Part shown: positions 16,934 to 26,399 of the stretch, piece after piece
Position numbering within the stretch: position 1 is the first letter of the stretch
Layout: every line of letters begins with the position of its first letter
Assembly (NCBI GenBank): GCA_011959205.1
Contig: BLLV01000050.1
Coordinates: 1-64,000 of the forward strand
Source: Bacteroidaceae bacterium
GTDB taxonomy: Bacteria > Bacteroidota > Bacteroidia > Bacteroidales > Bacteroidaceae
DNA length: 64,000 nt
Reading direction: 5' to 3'
Notes under the pieces: generated by a model
Seen by the model: the letters and a program-made list of their open reading frames with translations, nothing else
The model's database searches: none
Told to the model about the DNA's origin: nothing
Made by a program: the position numbers and the translations under genes

Positions 16934-17767
16934 CTATTTATTTAAATCATCCAACACTGCCTCCGCCTCACGCTTAATTTTCCTGAATTCAGATTTCAAG
17001 GTGCAGGGAAGTCCCTTTTTAGCTTTCTCCCACACCAGTGCGGCAGGATCCAGCACCATGTCCGAATGCATAAACTGCAAGGCGGGATATTCTTTCCGGC
17101 CCTCTACAACGGTCACCCATTCCAGACCTTCCATCTCATTCACCAGAATGGTTCCGAAGGCAATACCGAAGTTCTCCCATGCCATACGCTGCTGCGTCTG
17201 GAAACGTCCGCTGTCCATCACCTGCTGCATGTTGTCAATATCGCTCTCCGATGCAGTGAAATCCTTGGTGAGTTGCTTTTTAATCGTGGTAGAGGCCCAC
17301 TCAAAAGCGGTGTTCACCTCCCCTATTTCCAAAATACGGATCGGGATGATCTCACGCGGGTGGCTGACACCTTCTTTGCGGATCTGCAAAGACCGGATGA
17401 TTTCTTCTGCCGGATGCTTGTCTCCTCCTTTGGACACGGTAAAAGAACATTCGAAAGAGAGATCCCCCTCTCCTGTCACCCAGATATGAGTGGTGTACCA
17501 GGTGCCTTCTTCCTGAAAAGTTTCCGCGCTATAGGCGCAGTCCCACTTGCCCACTTTCACCAGGGAGGAAGAGGTGTTTTCTTTCAATTCGTATGCGATG
17601 CACTGCGAACCATAGTCAGCCGCTTCATCCTTATAAGCCGATATGCGGAAATTACCGCTCCACTGGTCGGGATTATAGAATAAAAAACTCTCTTCTGTAT
17701 CTTCAAACTCATGCCAGCCCATCGGGTATTCCAATGAGAACCAGCCACCGGGAGAAATGTATTTCAT
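16934..17767 (-). CDS. Conserved Bacteroidales protein, DUF3805/DUF3806-like
   Basis: A 277-residue soluble protein without a signal peptide. The N-terminal half (SPGGWFSLEYPMGWHEFED, FLFYNPDQWSGNFRISAY) resembles DUF3805, and the C-terminal half (ENFGIAFGTILVNEMEGLEW) resembles DUF3806; both are Bacteroidales domains of unknown function. It lies 7 bp upstream of the ABC-F gene on the same strand, so the two are probably co-transcribed. No catalytic motif is evident and I do not assign a function. Confidence 0.7.
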   Translation of the reverse strand: MKYISPGGWFSLEYPMGWHEFEDTEESFLFYNPDQWSGNFRISAYKDEAADYGSQCIAYELKENTSSSLVKVGKWDCAYSAETFQEEGTWYTTHIWVTGEGDLSFECSFTVSKGGDKHPAEEIIRSLQIRKEGVSHPREIIPIRILEIGEVNTAFEWASTTIKKQLTKDFTASESDIDNMQQVMDSGRFQTQQRMAWENFGIAFGTILVNEMEGLEWVTVVEGRKEYPALQFMHSDMVLDPAALVWEKAKKGLPCTLKSEFRKIKREAEAVLDDLNK

Positions 17768-17812
17768 AGTCTTTATCTTTTTAATTCATTATTAATAACG
17801 GAAATGATTGTT

Positions 17813-18190
17813 TTACTTCACCGGCAATATCTCAATCCAGTAATCATCCGGATCATTGATGAAATACAAGCCCATAGCGGTGTTCTCGAAGCAAACGCAC
17901 CCCATTTCCTTATGGAATTTACGAACTTCGTCATAATCACCCTCCACACGCAGGCACAGATGGCTTTCGTTCTCACCCAATTCGTATGGCTGGGTATGGT
18001 CGCGCAACCAGGTCAGTTCCAACAAGAAGCTGCTGTGGTCATCGGTCATATACACCAGCACGAAGGAACCGTCCGAAGCTTCCTTTCGATGAGACTCGTG
18101 CAGGCCTAATGCTGTTTCATAAAACTTGATGCTCTTGTCCAGATCTGTTACATTGATATTGAAATGGTCAAATCTTCCTTTTACTTTCAT
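17813..18190 (-). CDS. VOC-family (glyoxalase-like) metalloenzyme
   Basis: A 125-residue protein with the beta-alpha-beta-beta-beta repeats of the vicinal-oxygen-chelate fold. All four expected metal ligands can be placed: His in DHFNINV, Glu in LLELTW, His in SHLCLRV and Glu in YWIEILP. The pattern is close to lactoylglutathione lyase (glyoxalase I), so methylglyoxal detoxification is possible, but Bacteroidales usually lack glutathione and the substrate is open. It lies in a same-strand cluster with the MBL-fold and transglutaminase-like genes. Confidence 0.8.
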   Translation of the reverse strand: MKVKGRFDHFNINVTDLDKSIKFYETALGLHESHRKEASDGSFVLVYMTDDHSSFLLELTWLRDHTQPYELGENESHLCLRVEGDYDEVRKFHKEMGCVCFENTAMGLYFINDPDDYWIEILPVK

Positions 18191-18207
18191 ATTGTGTTAC
18201 TCTTTTG

Positions 18208-18999
18208 TTATTCAATCTCTATTTTTTGTCCGCGATGCGTCAATGACACAAAACGCACTCCATGCGCTTCGGCAATGTCGCGGAAAGCATTTGCCTTGGC
18301 ATACTCCGGTGTAAAATGCATGGGTACAAAGATATGAGTTTTTATCTTTGTTACAAACTGTCCGGCACCCCGCATATATTCTTTTCCCAAACGGGGATCA
18401 ACGGGAAACAGGGCCACATCCACTTCGGGCGTATAGGCGTAAAGATCGTCCAGTTCATGCAGGAAATTCTTCTCGGCTCCCTTCCACTCCGCCTCGATAC
18501 TCTCGTCCATCCAATGCCAGTTGTTCAAATCACCGGCATGAAAAATCTTCTTTCCACCTGCTTGAAGCAAAAACGAAACTCCCACATCCGTGGAACCGAA
18601 AGCACGCACACGTAATGTTTCATCCTTATACTCTTCTCCCTTTTTCAACCAAATAGCATCTTCTTTCTGCGCCCTGCGATGACGCAAGATGTCTTTCGAG
18701 AAAATAAAGATGATATCCGGCCGCTGTTCACTCCATTGCAATACCTCTTTATTAAAATGATCCGGATGAAAATGGCTGGCCAGCACGTACAGTTTTCCGG
18801 GACGCCGCAATAATTCGCTGTGTACGATTCCCTCCGGCATCCCGGCCTCTTGATGGCTGAAAGTCCCATCCATCAGCCGGTTCAAATCCGCCTGCACCTG
18901 TCCATCCTCCGAATCACGGTAATAATCCATGATTACAGTAAAACCATCGCCCAACAAAGCGAATCCACTATGATATATATAAATAAGTTCCATATCCAT
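18208..18999 (-). CDS. Metallo-beta-lactamase-fold hydrolase (UlaG-like)
   Basis: A 263-residue MBL-fold protein. The metal-binding HxHxDH motif appears as SHFHPDHF near residue 75, a later His in IFHAGDLNNWHW near 140, and a C-terminal His in IFVPMHFTPEY. The first strand ELIYIYHSGFAL is typical of the UlaG/YtnP-like group of small-molecule hydrolases. The substrate is not predictable. It lies 17 bp from the VOC gene and 9 bp downstream of the transglutaminase-like gene. Confidence 0.85.
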   Translation of the reverse strand: MDMELIYIYHSGFALLGDGFTVIMDYYRDSEDGQVQADLNRLMDGTFSHQEAGMPEGIVHSELLRRPGKLYVLASHFHPDHFNKEVLQWSEQRPDIIFIFSKDILRHRRAQKEDAIWLKKGEEYKDETLRVRAFGSTDVGVSFLLQAGGKKIFHAGDLNNWHWMDESIEAEWKGAEKNFLHELDDLYAYTPEVDVALFPVDPRLGKEYMRGAGQFVTKIKTHIFVPMHFTPEYAKANAFRDIAEAHGVRFVSLTHRGQKIEIE

Positions 19000-19008
19000 A
19001 CAACAAAT

Positions 19009-20199
19009 TTATTTACCGATAGGTTGTACCTGCGCACGGGTCTTTTTATCTATCTCCAGGAACATATAATTCACTTTACCCGAATGTATCAGGGAGTCAT
19101 TCTCCCGGTATTTCCTCGTAGCGTATTCCTTTGATTTCTCGTAGGTCAGTTTCGACATCTGGTTCTGGGATTTGCCTACCATGGTAGAATCGAGCTTCTC
19201 GTCCGGAAAGAAATCATCCAGATTCACATCCCCTATCATCGTGGTTTCCAGAAAATTCATATTCTTATGCGATTTGTCTGTGTAATAACCCACAAACATG
19301 TGTCCCGGAATACGCACCAGGATTGGATTGATATTGATGGCTTTCATCAGTGAAGCCAGCAACACGCTACCGTCCACACAGTTGATCTGCGAGGATTCCA
19401 GCGCATCGTCCAAAGTACGGACGCGCTGTGTATAAACCACATTGGACGAAAGACTGGTATTGGTGGTGGAGCTATACTTAAAATTCCGCTTCTGCAACAC
19501 ATGCCACAATGCATAGACCTGTTTGTCCACATTCTCCGACTGGCGGGCATTACCTTGATACCCAAGAAAGCGATTGACGATACGTGTATCCAAGGCCTCA
19601 CGCAATAATTTGTCAATCTGCGGATGCTCCTCATTGACATAGGCCGCAAAGAACTCTCCCGTATCGTGAAACTTCATTTTATCGTCCACGTATCCCAAAG
19701 GACACTCATTGATACTGCGCATCGAGATGGTTTTCAAACGCTGTGGAAGCTCTTTCTTATTCAATTCCACCTTGACGGAGATGCTAACGGGCACTGCCTG
19801 ATTATTATCACGCAAAGCCTGATAGTTCCATATAATATCCGGGAAAACCAGATATTCTTTCCCCGCCCGGGGTAAAATAAACTCGGATACGGACTGAGAG
19901 AAAAAAGGAGTCTCGGCCACTTCTATACGCAATTTGCTATTGGCATAACTGTTCTTCAGCCGGATGGCGATACAGGATTTAGGATTTCCGATATAATCAG
20001 AATCGGCCGGTACGATTAAATTGGCATCTGTGGTTGCGGTAGAAAGAATGGTTGCAGGGAAAATATTACCCCCCAGCTGGTCGGTAATCTCGAATCCGGA
20101 TTTAAAAGGCTCATACCGATAAATAAAGACTGAAAATGCCATTACCAGTATAGCAGATAATATTAATGTGGACCATTGCCACTTGTCCAGTTGTTTCAT
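19009..20199 (-). CDS. Membrane-anchored transglutaminase-like protein
   Basis: About 396 residues from the ATG at 20199 (a TTG 27 bp upstream is less likely). One membrane helix near the N-terminus (WSTLILSAILVMAFSVFIY) anchors a large extracytoplasmic part. Near residues 270-315 are INCVDGSVLLASLM, PGHMFVGYYTD and NFLETTMIG, which provide the Cys-His-(acid) arrangement of transglutaminase-like/papain-fold enzymes. Whether it is a protease, a crosslinker or catalytically idle is unknown. It starts the minus-strand cluster that runs down to the ABC-F gene. Confidence 0.65.
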   Translation of the reverse strand: MKQLDKWQWSTLILSAILVMAFSVFIYRYEPFKSGFEITDQLGGNIFPATILSTATTDANLIVPADSDYIGNPKSCIAIRLKNSYANSKLRIEVAETPFFSQSVSEFILPRAGKEYLVFPDIIWNYQALRDNNQAVPVSISVKVELNKKELPQRLKTISMRSINECPLGYVDDKMKFHDTGEFFAAYVNEEHPQIDKLLREALDTRIVNRFLGYQGNARQSENVDKQVYALWHVLQKRNFKYSSTTNTSLSSNVVYTQRVRTLDDALESSQINCVDGSVLLASLMKAININPILVRIPGHMFVGYYTDKSHKNMNFLETTMIGDVNLDDFFPDEKLDSTMVGKSQNQMSKLTYEKSKEYATRKYRENDSLIHSGKVNYMFLEIDKKTRAQVQPIGK

Positions 20200-20362
20200 A
20201 TTCCACTTTTCCACGCTATCTGTCAATCAGTTGTTTTTATGATTCCCCCTCCACCATCACTCGCTACAGACTACACTGATTGACACAGGTTCCATATAAA
20301 AGACATTGATCTTCAATAGAAACGTTCTGTATCAATCCGTGCAATCTGTGGTGAGAGACTCA

Positions 20363-20740
20363 TTATCTCACTGCAATGCTCTCAATTTCCACCAATGCTC
20401 CTTTCGGCAAAGCCTTAACAGCTACAGCAGAACGGGCAGGGAAATCCCCTTCGAAATACTTGGCATAAACAGCGTTCATTTCAGCAAACAAAGACATATC
20501 TGCCAAAAACACGGTTGTTTTTACGATATTAGCGGTAGTCAGACCGGCTTCTGCCAATACATTCTTGATATTCTCAAAAACCTGGGTAGTCTGTTCAGTC
20601 ACTCCGCCCGGAACAAATTCACCGGTAGCAGGATCAACAGGAAGCTGACCTGAAAGGAATACCATACCATTCACTTCAACTGCCTGACTGTAAGGGCCTA
20701 TGGCAGCAGGAGCCTTTTCTGTAAAAATCACTTTTTTCAT
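20363..20740 (-). CDS. ridA: RidA-family 2-iminobutanoate/2-iminopropanoate deaminase
   Basis: A 125-residue protein matching the RidA/YjgF/UK114 family over its full length: APAAIGPYSQAVEVNGMVFLSGQLPVDP at the start, NIVKTTVFLADM in the middle, and PARSAVAVKALPKGALVEIE at the end, including the Arg of the active site (PARSAV). It hydrolyses reactive enamine/imine intermediates from PLP enzymes, forming a trimer in the cytoplasm. The gene is separated by about 160 bp from the neighbouring minus-strand gene and is probably transcribed alone. Confidence 0.93.
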   Translation of the reverse strand: MKKVIFTEKAPAAIGPYSQAVEVNGMVFLSGQLPVDPATGEFVPGGVTEQTTQVFENIKNVLAEAGLTTANIVKTTVFLADMSLFAEMNAVYAKYFEGDFPARSAVAVKALPKGALVEIESIAVR

Positions 20741-21170
20741 CTTTTCTCTATTTATAGTTAAGTAAAAATCAAATTTGACGGGCTAAATTAGTACTTTTTC
20801 CGCTATTTCATGCAGACTCTACCAAACAATCCAATCTATTTTTACGTTCATTTAACATCAGGTTTTTTCACAAGCAGGAAGGATGTTTCCTAACATCGTT
20901 TTTTTATTAATTCATTAAATTCAGCAAAAAAAATCTATATATATGCATGAGATTTTAAAAAAAATATCTACTTTTGTCCTCGGTAAATACACTAGTTCCC
21001 TATTTGGGAAAGTCTATTTACTTCCTGATAACAATCAAAACAATATCAATCCCATAATCGTAATTATGAGTGCATTTCCACTTTTTAACACATTTTTGTG
21101 CAGATTGCACTCCTTAATTATACCATTTAATGATTAGAATTAAGAAATATATTACTAATAACTATACTCT
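20741..21170 (+). promoter_or_regulatory. Promoter and long leader of rho
   Basis: The 430-bp gap between divergent ridA and rho holds a -7 match TACTTTTG at 20969-20976. Transcription from it would start near 20983 and give an untranslated leader of about 190 nt before the rho ATG at 21171. A small hairpin (TTCCC-tattt-GGGAA, 20996-21010) lies near the expected 5' end. Rho synthesis is autoregulated through its leader in some bacteria; a similar role here is an inference. Confidence 0.5.
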
Positions 21171-23180
21171 ATGTATAACATTATTCAATTAAACGACAAA
21201 GACTTGTCGGAATTACAATCGATTGCCAAAGAGTTGGGTATCAAGAAAACAGAGTCTCTGAAGAAAGAAGATCTGGTTTATAGGATTCTGGACGAACAAG
21301 CCATAGTTGGAGCAACCAAAAAAGTAGCAGCAGAAAAAGCCAATGAAAGTCAACCACGTAAAAGATCACGTATCAACGTCAAAAAAGAGGGTGACAAAGT
21401 CTATACTGCCACTAAAGACAAGGCACAGAAGCTGGAAGCTAATACTCCACAGCCTGCCGCTGCAACTGCAGAAACAATAAAAGAAACTGCCCCTGTAATG
21501 GTAATGCCACAAACATCAGACGCTACCGAAATAAGCACAGAAGAAAAAACACCTAAAAAAAGAGGACGAAAACCAGGTAGCAAGAAAGTAACAGCCAAAA
21601 CAGAAGAACAGCCTGCAACGGTAGCGAAAGAAACCGCAAAAGAGGAAGTGAAAACTGAAGTGTCTGCCAAATCAGCATCCCCAAAAACAAAAAAAGAAAA
21701 AACATCCGCTATTCCCGAAGAAAAAGAAGCAATTTTTCCCGAACTGGAATTCAGCGGTGAGACAGATGATTTTATTCCCATCGAAAATCTTCCTTCAGAA
21801 AAAATAGAACTTCCTACTGAATTGTTCGGTAAATTTGAGGCTACAAAAGTAGAAACACCTACTCCGACACAGGCACCGGCCTCTAAATTCCAACCACGGC
21901 AACAACGCGATCAAAATCAGAAATATAACAATCCGCGTAATAACAATTACAACAATCCTCGTCAGGCAAATAATAATAACAATATGATGACTGAGGGAGA
22001 AGCACCGACCAACGTTCCTCAACAACCGGAACGCAAACAGGTGGAAAAGCCTTACGAATTTGAAGGTATCCTGACTGGCATAGGAGTATTGGAAATCATG
22101 CCTGACGGATATGGTTTCCTCCGTTCATCCGACTACAACTATCTTTCTTCACCCGATGATATTTACGTTTCACAATCGCAAATAAAATTATTCGGCTTGA
22201 AGACCGGTGATGTAGTCGAAGGCTCTATTCGTCCGCCGAAAGAAGGAGAAAAATATTTCCCGTTAGTAAAGGTGGAAAAGATAAACGGTCTGGATCCCGG
22301 ATTGGTACGTGATCGGGTTCCATTCGATCACCTGACTCCGTTGTTCCCCAATGAAAAGTTTAAACTGTGCAAAGGAGGATACAGTGACAACCTTTCCGCC
22401 CGCATGGTAGACATGTTCTCACCTATCGGCAAAGGACAGCGTGCACTGATTGTGGCACAACCCAAAACCGGTAAGACGATCCTGATGAAAGACATCGCCA
22501 ACGCCATTGCTGCCAATCATCCGGAGACTTACATGATTATGCTGCTTATTGACGAACGTCCCGAAGAAGTGACAGACATGGCGCGTAGCGTCAATGCCGA
22601 AGTAATCGCCTCTACTTTTGACGAACCGGCAGAACGCCACGTAAAGATTGCAGGTATCGTACTGGAGAAAGCGAAACGTATGGTAGAATGTGGTCACGAT
22701 GTGGTAATCTTCCTCGACTCTATCACCCGACTGGCACGTGCATACAATACCGTCTCTCCCGCTTCCGGCAAGGTATTATCCGGTGGTGTAGATGCCAATG
22801 CCCTGCATAAACCCAAACGTTTCTTCGGTGCTGCCCGTAACATTGAAAACGGTGGCTCGCTGACCATTATCGCAACCGCACTGATTGACACCGGTTCCAA
22901 GATGGATGAAGTGATCTTCGAAGAATTCAAGGGTACCGGTAATATGGAACTCCAGCTGGACCGCAACTTGAGCAACAAGCGTATCTTCCCGGCAGTAAAC
23001 ATCGTGGCATCCAGCACCCGCCGCGACGACTTGCTGCTCGACAAGACTACTTTGGACCGTATGTGGATCCTTCGCAAATATCTAGCAGATATGAATCCTA
23101 TCGAAGCGATGGATTTTGTAAAGAGCCGTTTGGAAAATACCAAAGACAACGAAGAATTCCTGATGAGCATGAACTCCTAA
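21171..23180 (+). CDS. rho: Transcription termination factor Rho with a large disordered insert
   Basis: 669 residues, far longer than E. coli Rho (419). Order: Rho N-terminal SAP-like domain (residues 1-45, [20 protein letters not shown]), a low-complexity insert from about 50 to 290 rich in Lys/Ala/Glu and then Asn/Arg/Gln (for example [19 protein letters not shown]), the RNA-binding OB domain (YEFEGILTG, then [15 protein letters not shown]), and the RecA-like ATPase with Walker [12 protein letters not shown] near residue 432 and [13 protein letters not shown]. It forms a hexameric RNA translocase that ends transcription. Bacteroides Rho inserts are known to drive phase separation. Confidence 0.96.
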   Translation: MYNIIQLNDKDLSELQSIAKELGIKKTESLKKEDLVYRILDEQAIVGATKKVAAEKANESQPRKRSRINVKKEGDKVYTATKDKAQKLEANTPQPAAATAETIKETAPVMVMPQTSDATEISTEEKTPKKRGRKPGSKKVTAKTEEQPATVAKETAKEEVKTEVSAKSASPKTKKEKTSAIPEEKEAIFPELEFSGETDDFIPIENLPSEKIELPTELFGKFEATKVETPTPTQAPASKFQPRQQRDQNQKYNNPRNNNYNNPRQANNNNNMMTEGEAPTNVPQQPERKQVEKPYEFEGILTGIGVLEIMPDGYGFLRSSDYNYLSSPDDIYVSQSQIKLFGLKTGDVVEGSIRPPKEGEKYFPLVKVEKINGLDPGLVRDRVPFDHLTPLFPNEKFKLCKGGYSDNLSARMVDMFSPIGKGQRALIVAQPKTGKTILMKDIANAIAANHPETYMIMLLIDERPEEVTDMARSVNAEVIASTFDEPAERHVKIAGIVLEKAKRMVECGHDVVIFLDSITRLARAYNTVSPASGKVLSGGVDANALHKPKRFFGAARNIENGGSLTIIATALIDTGSKMDEVIFEEFKGTGNMELQLDRNLSNKRIFPAVNIVASSTRRDDLLLDKTTLDRMWILRKYLADMNPIEAMDFVKSRLENTKDNEEFLMSMNS

Positions 23181-23206
23181 AAAATAAATCATTCCTATTA
23201 GATAAC

Positions 23207-23241
23207 ACAGGCCATACCCCAATGAAGAAGGTATGGTCTGT
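23207..23241 (+). terminator. Rho-independent terminator after rho
   Basis: ACAGGCCATACC (23207-23218) pairs with GGTATGGTCTGT (23230-23241) with one G-U pair, an 11-base loop and a following ATTTTTATA tract. It lies 26 bp after the rho stop codon. Confidence 0.75.
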
Positions 23242-23337
23242 ATTTTTATATAGTAAAAACAATACTTGAGTACAAAAACAACAGCCTTTACTGAAGCAAA
23301 ATAGAGCCTGTTTATACTACAAACCCCACCTTTTTTA

Positions 23338-23345
23338 TACCTTTG
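23338..23345 (+). promoter_or_regulatory. Predicted -7 element of tex
   Basis: TACCTTTG matches TAnnTTTG and ends 25 bp before the tex ATG at 23371. The -33 element is not clear. Confidence 0.5.
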
Positions 23346-23370
23346 CACCAGCAAAAAGAAAACGATCAAA

Positions 23371-25500
23371 ATGGAACTATTCAATAAGATGATTGCCACG
23401 ACTTTAAAAATAGCCGTGCATCAAGTAGATAATACATTATCCTTGCTGGCTGGAGGAGCCACTATTCCTTTCATAAGCCGATACCGGAAAGAAGCGACCG
23501 GAGGACTAGACGAAGTACAAATAGGCGAAATTAAAGACAGAAATGACAAGTTGTGTGAACTGGCCAAGAGAAAAGAAACTATTCTCTCTACCATAGGAGA
23601 TCAAGGCAAACTGACTGACGAATTGCGCAAGCGCATTGAACAAAGTTGGGATGCCACCGAAGTGGAAGACATATATCTGCCTTACAAACCGAAACGGAAA
23701 ACCCGTGCTGAAGCGGCACGGCAAAAAGGACTGGAACCGCTTGCCACCTTACTATTATTGCAACGCGAAAACCATCTAGACAACCGTCTCCCCGCTTTTG
23801 TGAAAGGAGAGGTGAAAAACGAAGAGGATGCACTGAAAGGCGCGCGCGACATCATAGCCGAACAAGTGAGCGAGGACGAGCGCGCACGCAACCAACTGCG
23901 CAACCAATTTTCCCGACAAGCCGTCATCACCTCTAAAGTGGTGAAAGGCAAAGAGGAAGAAGCCGCCAAATACCGCGATTATTTCGATTTCAGCGAACCT
24001 TTGAAACGCTGTTCCTCCCACCGTCTGCTGGCTATCCGCCGGGGAGAGTCGGAAGGTCTGTTGAAAGTAAGTATAAGCCCCGATGACGAAGAGTGTGCCG
24101 GACGGCTGGAACAAATGTATGTCCGTGGCAATAATGAATGCAGCCGCCAGGTAAGCGAGGCGGTGCGTGATGCGTACAAGCGGCTTCTGAAGCCTTCCAT
24201 CGAAACCGAATTTTCAGCCTTGAGCAAGGAGAAAGCCGACGAGGAGGCAATTCGCGTCTTCGCCGGAAACCTGAGACAGCTTCTGCTGGCTCCCCCTTTG
24301 GGACAGAAACGGGTCATGGGAGTTGATCCCGGCTACCGTACCGGATGTAAAATAGTCTGTCTGGACGCCCAAGGCTCCTTGCTGCACTATGAAACCATTT
24401 ATCCGCATCCGCCCAAGAATGAATACTCACAAGCAGCCCACAGCATCGTGAAATTGGTAGAACAATATCAGATAGAAGCAATCGCCATAGGCAATGGCAC
24501 CGCCAGCCGTGAAACAGAACAATTCATCACTTCACAACGCTATGACCGTGAGTTGCAAGTATTCGTAGTAAGCGAGGACGGAGCATCCATTTACTCGGCC
24601 TCGAAAACCGCCCGAGACGAGTTCCCTGAATACGACGTGACCGTGCGTGGAGCCGTATCCATAGGCCGCCGGTTGATGGACCCGCTGGCCGAACTGGTGA
24701 AAATAGACGCCAAATCTATCGGAGTGGGACAATACCAGCACGATGTGGACCAGACTTTATTGAAGAAATCATTGGACCAGACAGTGGAAAGTTGTGTGAA
24801 CCTGGTAGGCGTGAACCTCAATACCGCCAGCCGTCATCTGCTGACTTATATATCGGGGCTAGGTCCTGTCTTGGCTCAAAACATTGTGGATTACCGTACC
24901 AAAAACGGGCCTTTCAGTTCACGCAAGGAGTTATTGAAAGTACCCCGGATGGGAATGAAAGCGTTTGAACAATGCGCAGGGTTCCTGCGTATCCCACAAG
25001 CGAAGAACCCGCTGGACAACTCGGCCGTGCATCCCGAAAGCTATCCCATAGTAGAGAAGATAGCCAAAGACCTGAACTGCACCGTGGACGAACTGATAAA
25101 GAGCAAAGAACTACGCAGCCGAATTGATATCAAAAAATATGTCACCCAGACAGTGGGGCTTCCCACCCTGACAGACATCATGCAGGAATTAGACAAGCCG
25201 GGACGCGACCCACGGCAACAAATCCAAGTTTTTGAGTTTGACAAGAATGTAAAGACCATAGAAGATTTGGCTGAAGGAATGGAACTGCCCGGCATTGTGA
25301 ACAATATAACCAACTTCGGTTGCTTTGTAGATATAGGAATCAAAGAGAACGGTCTGGTGCACGTATCACAACTGGCCAACAAATTTGTGAGCGACCCCAC
25401 CACCGTAGTCAGCATCCATCAGCATGTACGAGTGAAAGTGATGAGCATAGACCAAGAACGTAAGCGCATCCAGCTAACCATGAGAGGATTGAATCAATAA
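23371..25500 (+). CDS. tex: Tex-family RNA-binding transcriptional accessory protein
   Basis: A 709-residue full-length Tex protein. The N-terminal part has PFISRYRKEATGGLDE and YLPYKPKRKTRAE; the YqgF/RNase H-like domain has VMGVDPGYRTGCKIVCLD near residue 315; helix-hairpin-helix segments follow (GLGPVLAQNIVDYR, VPRMGMKAFEQC); the C-terminal S1 domain (GMELPGIVNNITNFGCFVDIG) binds nucleic acid. Tex proteins interact with RNA polymerase and affect transcription and antitermination. Its position directly after rho may be coincidental. Confidence 0.95.
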   Translation: MELFNKMIATTLKIAVHQVDNTLSLLAGGATIPFISRYRKEATGGLDEVQIGEIKDRNDKLCELAKRKETILSTIGDQGKLTDELRKRIEQSWDATEVEDIYLPYKPKRKTRAEAARQKGLEPLATLLLLQRENHLDNRLPAFVKGEVKNEEDALKGARDIIAEQVSEDERARNQLRNQFSRQAVITSKVVKGKEEEAAKYRDYFDFSEPLKRCSSHRLLAIRRGESEGLLKVSISPDDEECAGRLEQMYVRGNNECSRQVSEAVRDAYKRLLKPSIETEFSALSKEKADEEAIRVFAGNLRQLLLAPPLGQKRVMGVDPGYRTGCKIVCLDAQGSLLHYETIYPHPPKNEYSQAAHSIVKLVEQYQIEAIAIGNGTASRETEQFITSQRYDRELQVFVVSEDGASIYSASKTARDEFPEYDVTVRGAVSIGRRLMDPLAELVKIDAKSIGVGQYQHDVDQTLLKKSLDQTVESCVNLVGVNLNTASRHLLTYISGLGPVLAQNIVDYRTKNGPFSSRKELLKVPRMGMKAFEQCAGFLRIPQAKNPLDNSAVHPESYPIVEKIAKDLNCTVDELIKSKELRSRIDIKKYVTQTVGLPTLTDIMQELDKPGRDPRQQIQVFEFDKNVKTIEDLAEGMELPGIVNNITNFGCFVDIGIKENGLVHVSQLANKFVSDPTTVVSIHQHVRVKVMSIDQERKRIQLTMRGLNQ

Positions 25501-25530
25501 TTGCAACGAGGTAAAGAGGTAAAAAAGAAC

Positions 25531-26328
25531 ATGGAAGAGAACATAGAAACCTGCGGCTGGTTCGTTTTTTATAAGGACCAGCTGCTGATAGAGAAAAAAA
25601 ACGGAATATACACCATACCTTTCGGAACAAAGCCTCCCATGCCTGTTCCGGTGGGAAGCACTATCCACACTATCGGAGAGATAGAGGGACACACTGCCAA
25701 GACTTTCTCCGTACACGCCCCGGTGCCTGGTAGCGAAAATGACCACCACCTGATGATGGATCTCCGGAGTTCATACGACGTATTGCCTTGGGAAGAATAC
25801 AATGTAGGTGGCAAAGCCTTCCAGATACTGAATTGGGACAAGAACAGCCGCTATTGCCCCATGTGCGGCGTGCCTACCGTACAGATTTCTCCTATTGCTA
25901 AAAAATGCCCCCAATGTCGTCAGGAAATTTATCCGCGCATCTCTCCTGCCATCATTGTATTGATACGCCGAGGAGACAGCATATTGCTGGTCCACGCCCG
26001 CAACTTCCGGGGGACCTTCAACGGCTTGGTAGCCGGTTTTCTTGAACCGGGCGAAACTTTGGAGGAATGTGTGCACCGCGAAGTACTGGAAGAAACAGGA
26101 CTCCATATCAAAAACCTGAAATATTTCGGTAGCCAACCGTGGCCTTATCCCAGCGGAATCATGATAGGCTTCACCGCTGATTATGAGAGCGGAAACATAA
26201 AATTACAACAAGAAGAACTGAATGACGGTGCTTTCTATACCAAGGACAATCTACCAGAAATCCCCAAGAAATTGAGTTTGGGAAGAAAATTGATTGATAC
26301 GTGGTTGGAAGAAAAAAATAAATTATAG
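25531..26328 (+). CDS. nudC: NudC-like NADH pyrophosphatase (Nudix hydrolase)
   Basis: About 265 residues from the ATG at 25531. It has a zinc ribbon, YCPMCG and KCPQCR near residues 108-130, then YPRISPAIIVLIRRGD, and the Nudix box GFLEPGETLEECVHREVLEE near 170-195, followed by SQPWPYPSGIMIGF, which contains the SQPWPFPxS motif that defines the NADH-diphosphatase/decapping subfamily. NudC hydrolyses NADH and removes NAD caps from RNA. It starts 30 bp after the tex stop and may be co-transcribed with tex. An in-frame TTG at 25501 is not preferred. Confidence 0.92.
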   Translation: MEENIETCGWFVFYKDQLLIEKKNGIYTIPFGTKPPMPVPVGSTIHTIGEIEGHTAKTFSVHAPVPGSENDHHLMMDLRSSYDVLPWEEYNVGGKAFQILNWDKNSRYCPMCGVPTVQISPIAKKCPQCRQEIYPRISPAIIVLIRRGDSILLVHARNFRGTFNGLVAGFLEPGETLEECVHREVLEETGLHIKNLKYFGSQPWPYPSGIMIGFTADYESGNIKLQQEELNDGAFYTKDNLPEIPKKLSLGRKLIDTWLEEKNKL

Positions 26329-26387
26329 AACGATGAGAGTTCTATCCATAAATCCCTATCTATCGTTTGCAGAACTTAAAAAAGTAC

Positions 26388-26395
26388 TATCTTTG
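26388..26395 (+). promoter_or_regulatory. -7 element placed 4 bp before the start codon (possible leaderless mRNA)
   Basis: TATCTTTG matches TAnnTTTG exactly; TTTG at 26366-26369 lies 18 bp upstream. The ATG of the transporter gene is at 26400, only four bases after the box, so transcription would begin at or beside the start codon. Confidence 0.6.
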
Positions 26396-26399
26396 CAGT

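Noticed and set aside
20943..21137. A 64-codon frame upstream of rho
   Set aside because: The predicted rho promoter lies inside it, and codon content looks random; it is more likely leader and intergenic DNA.
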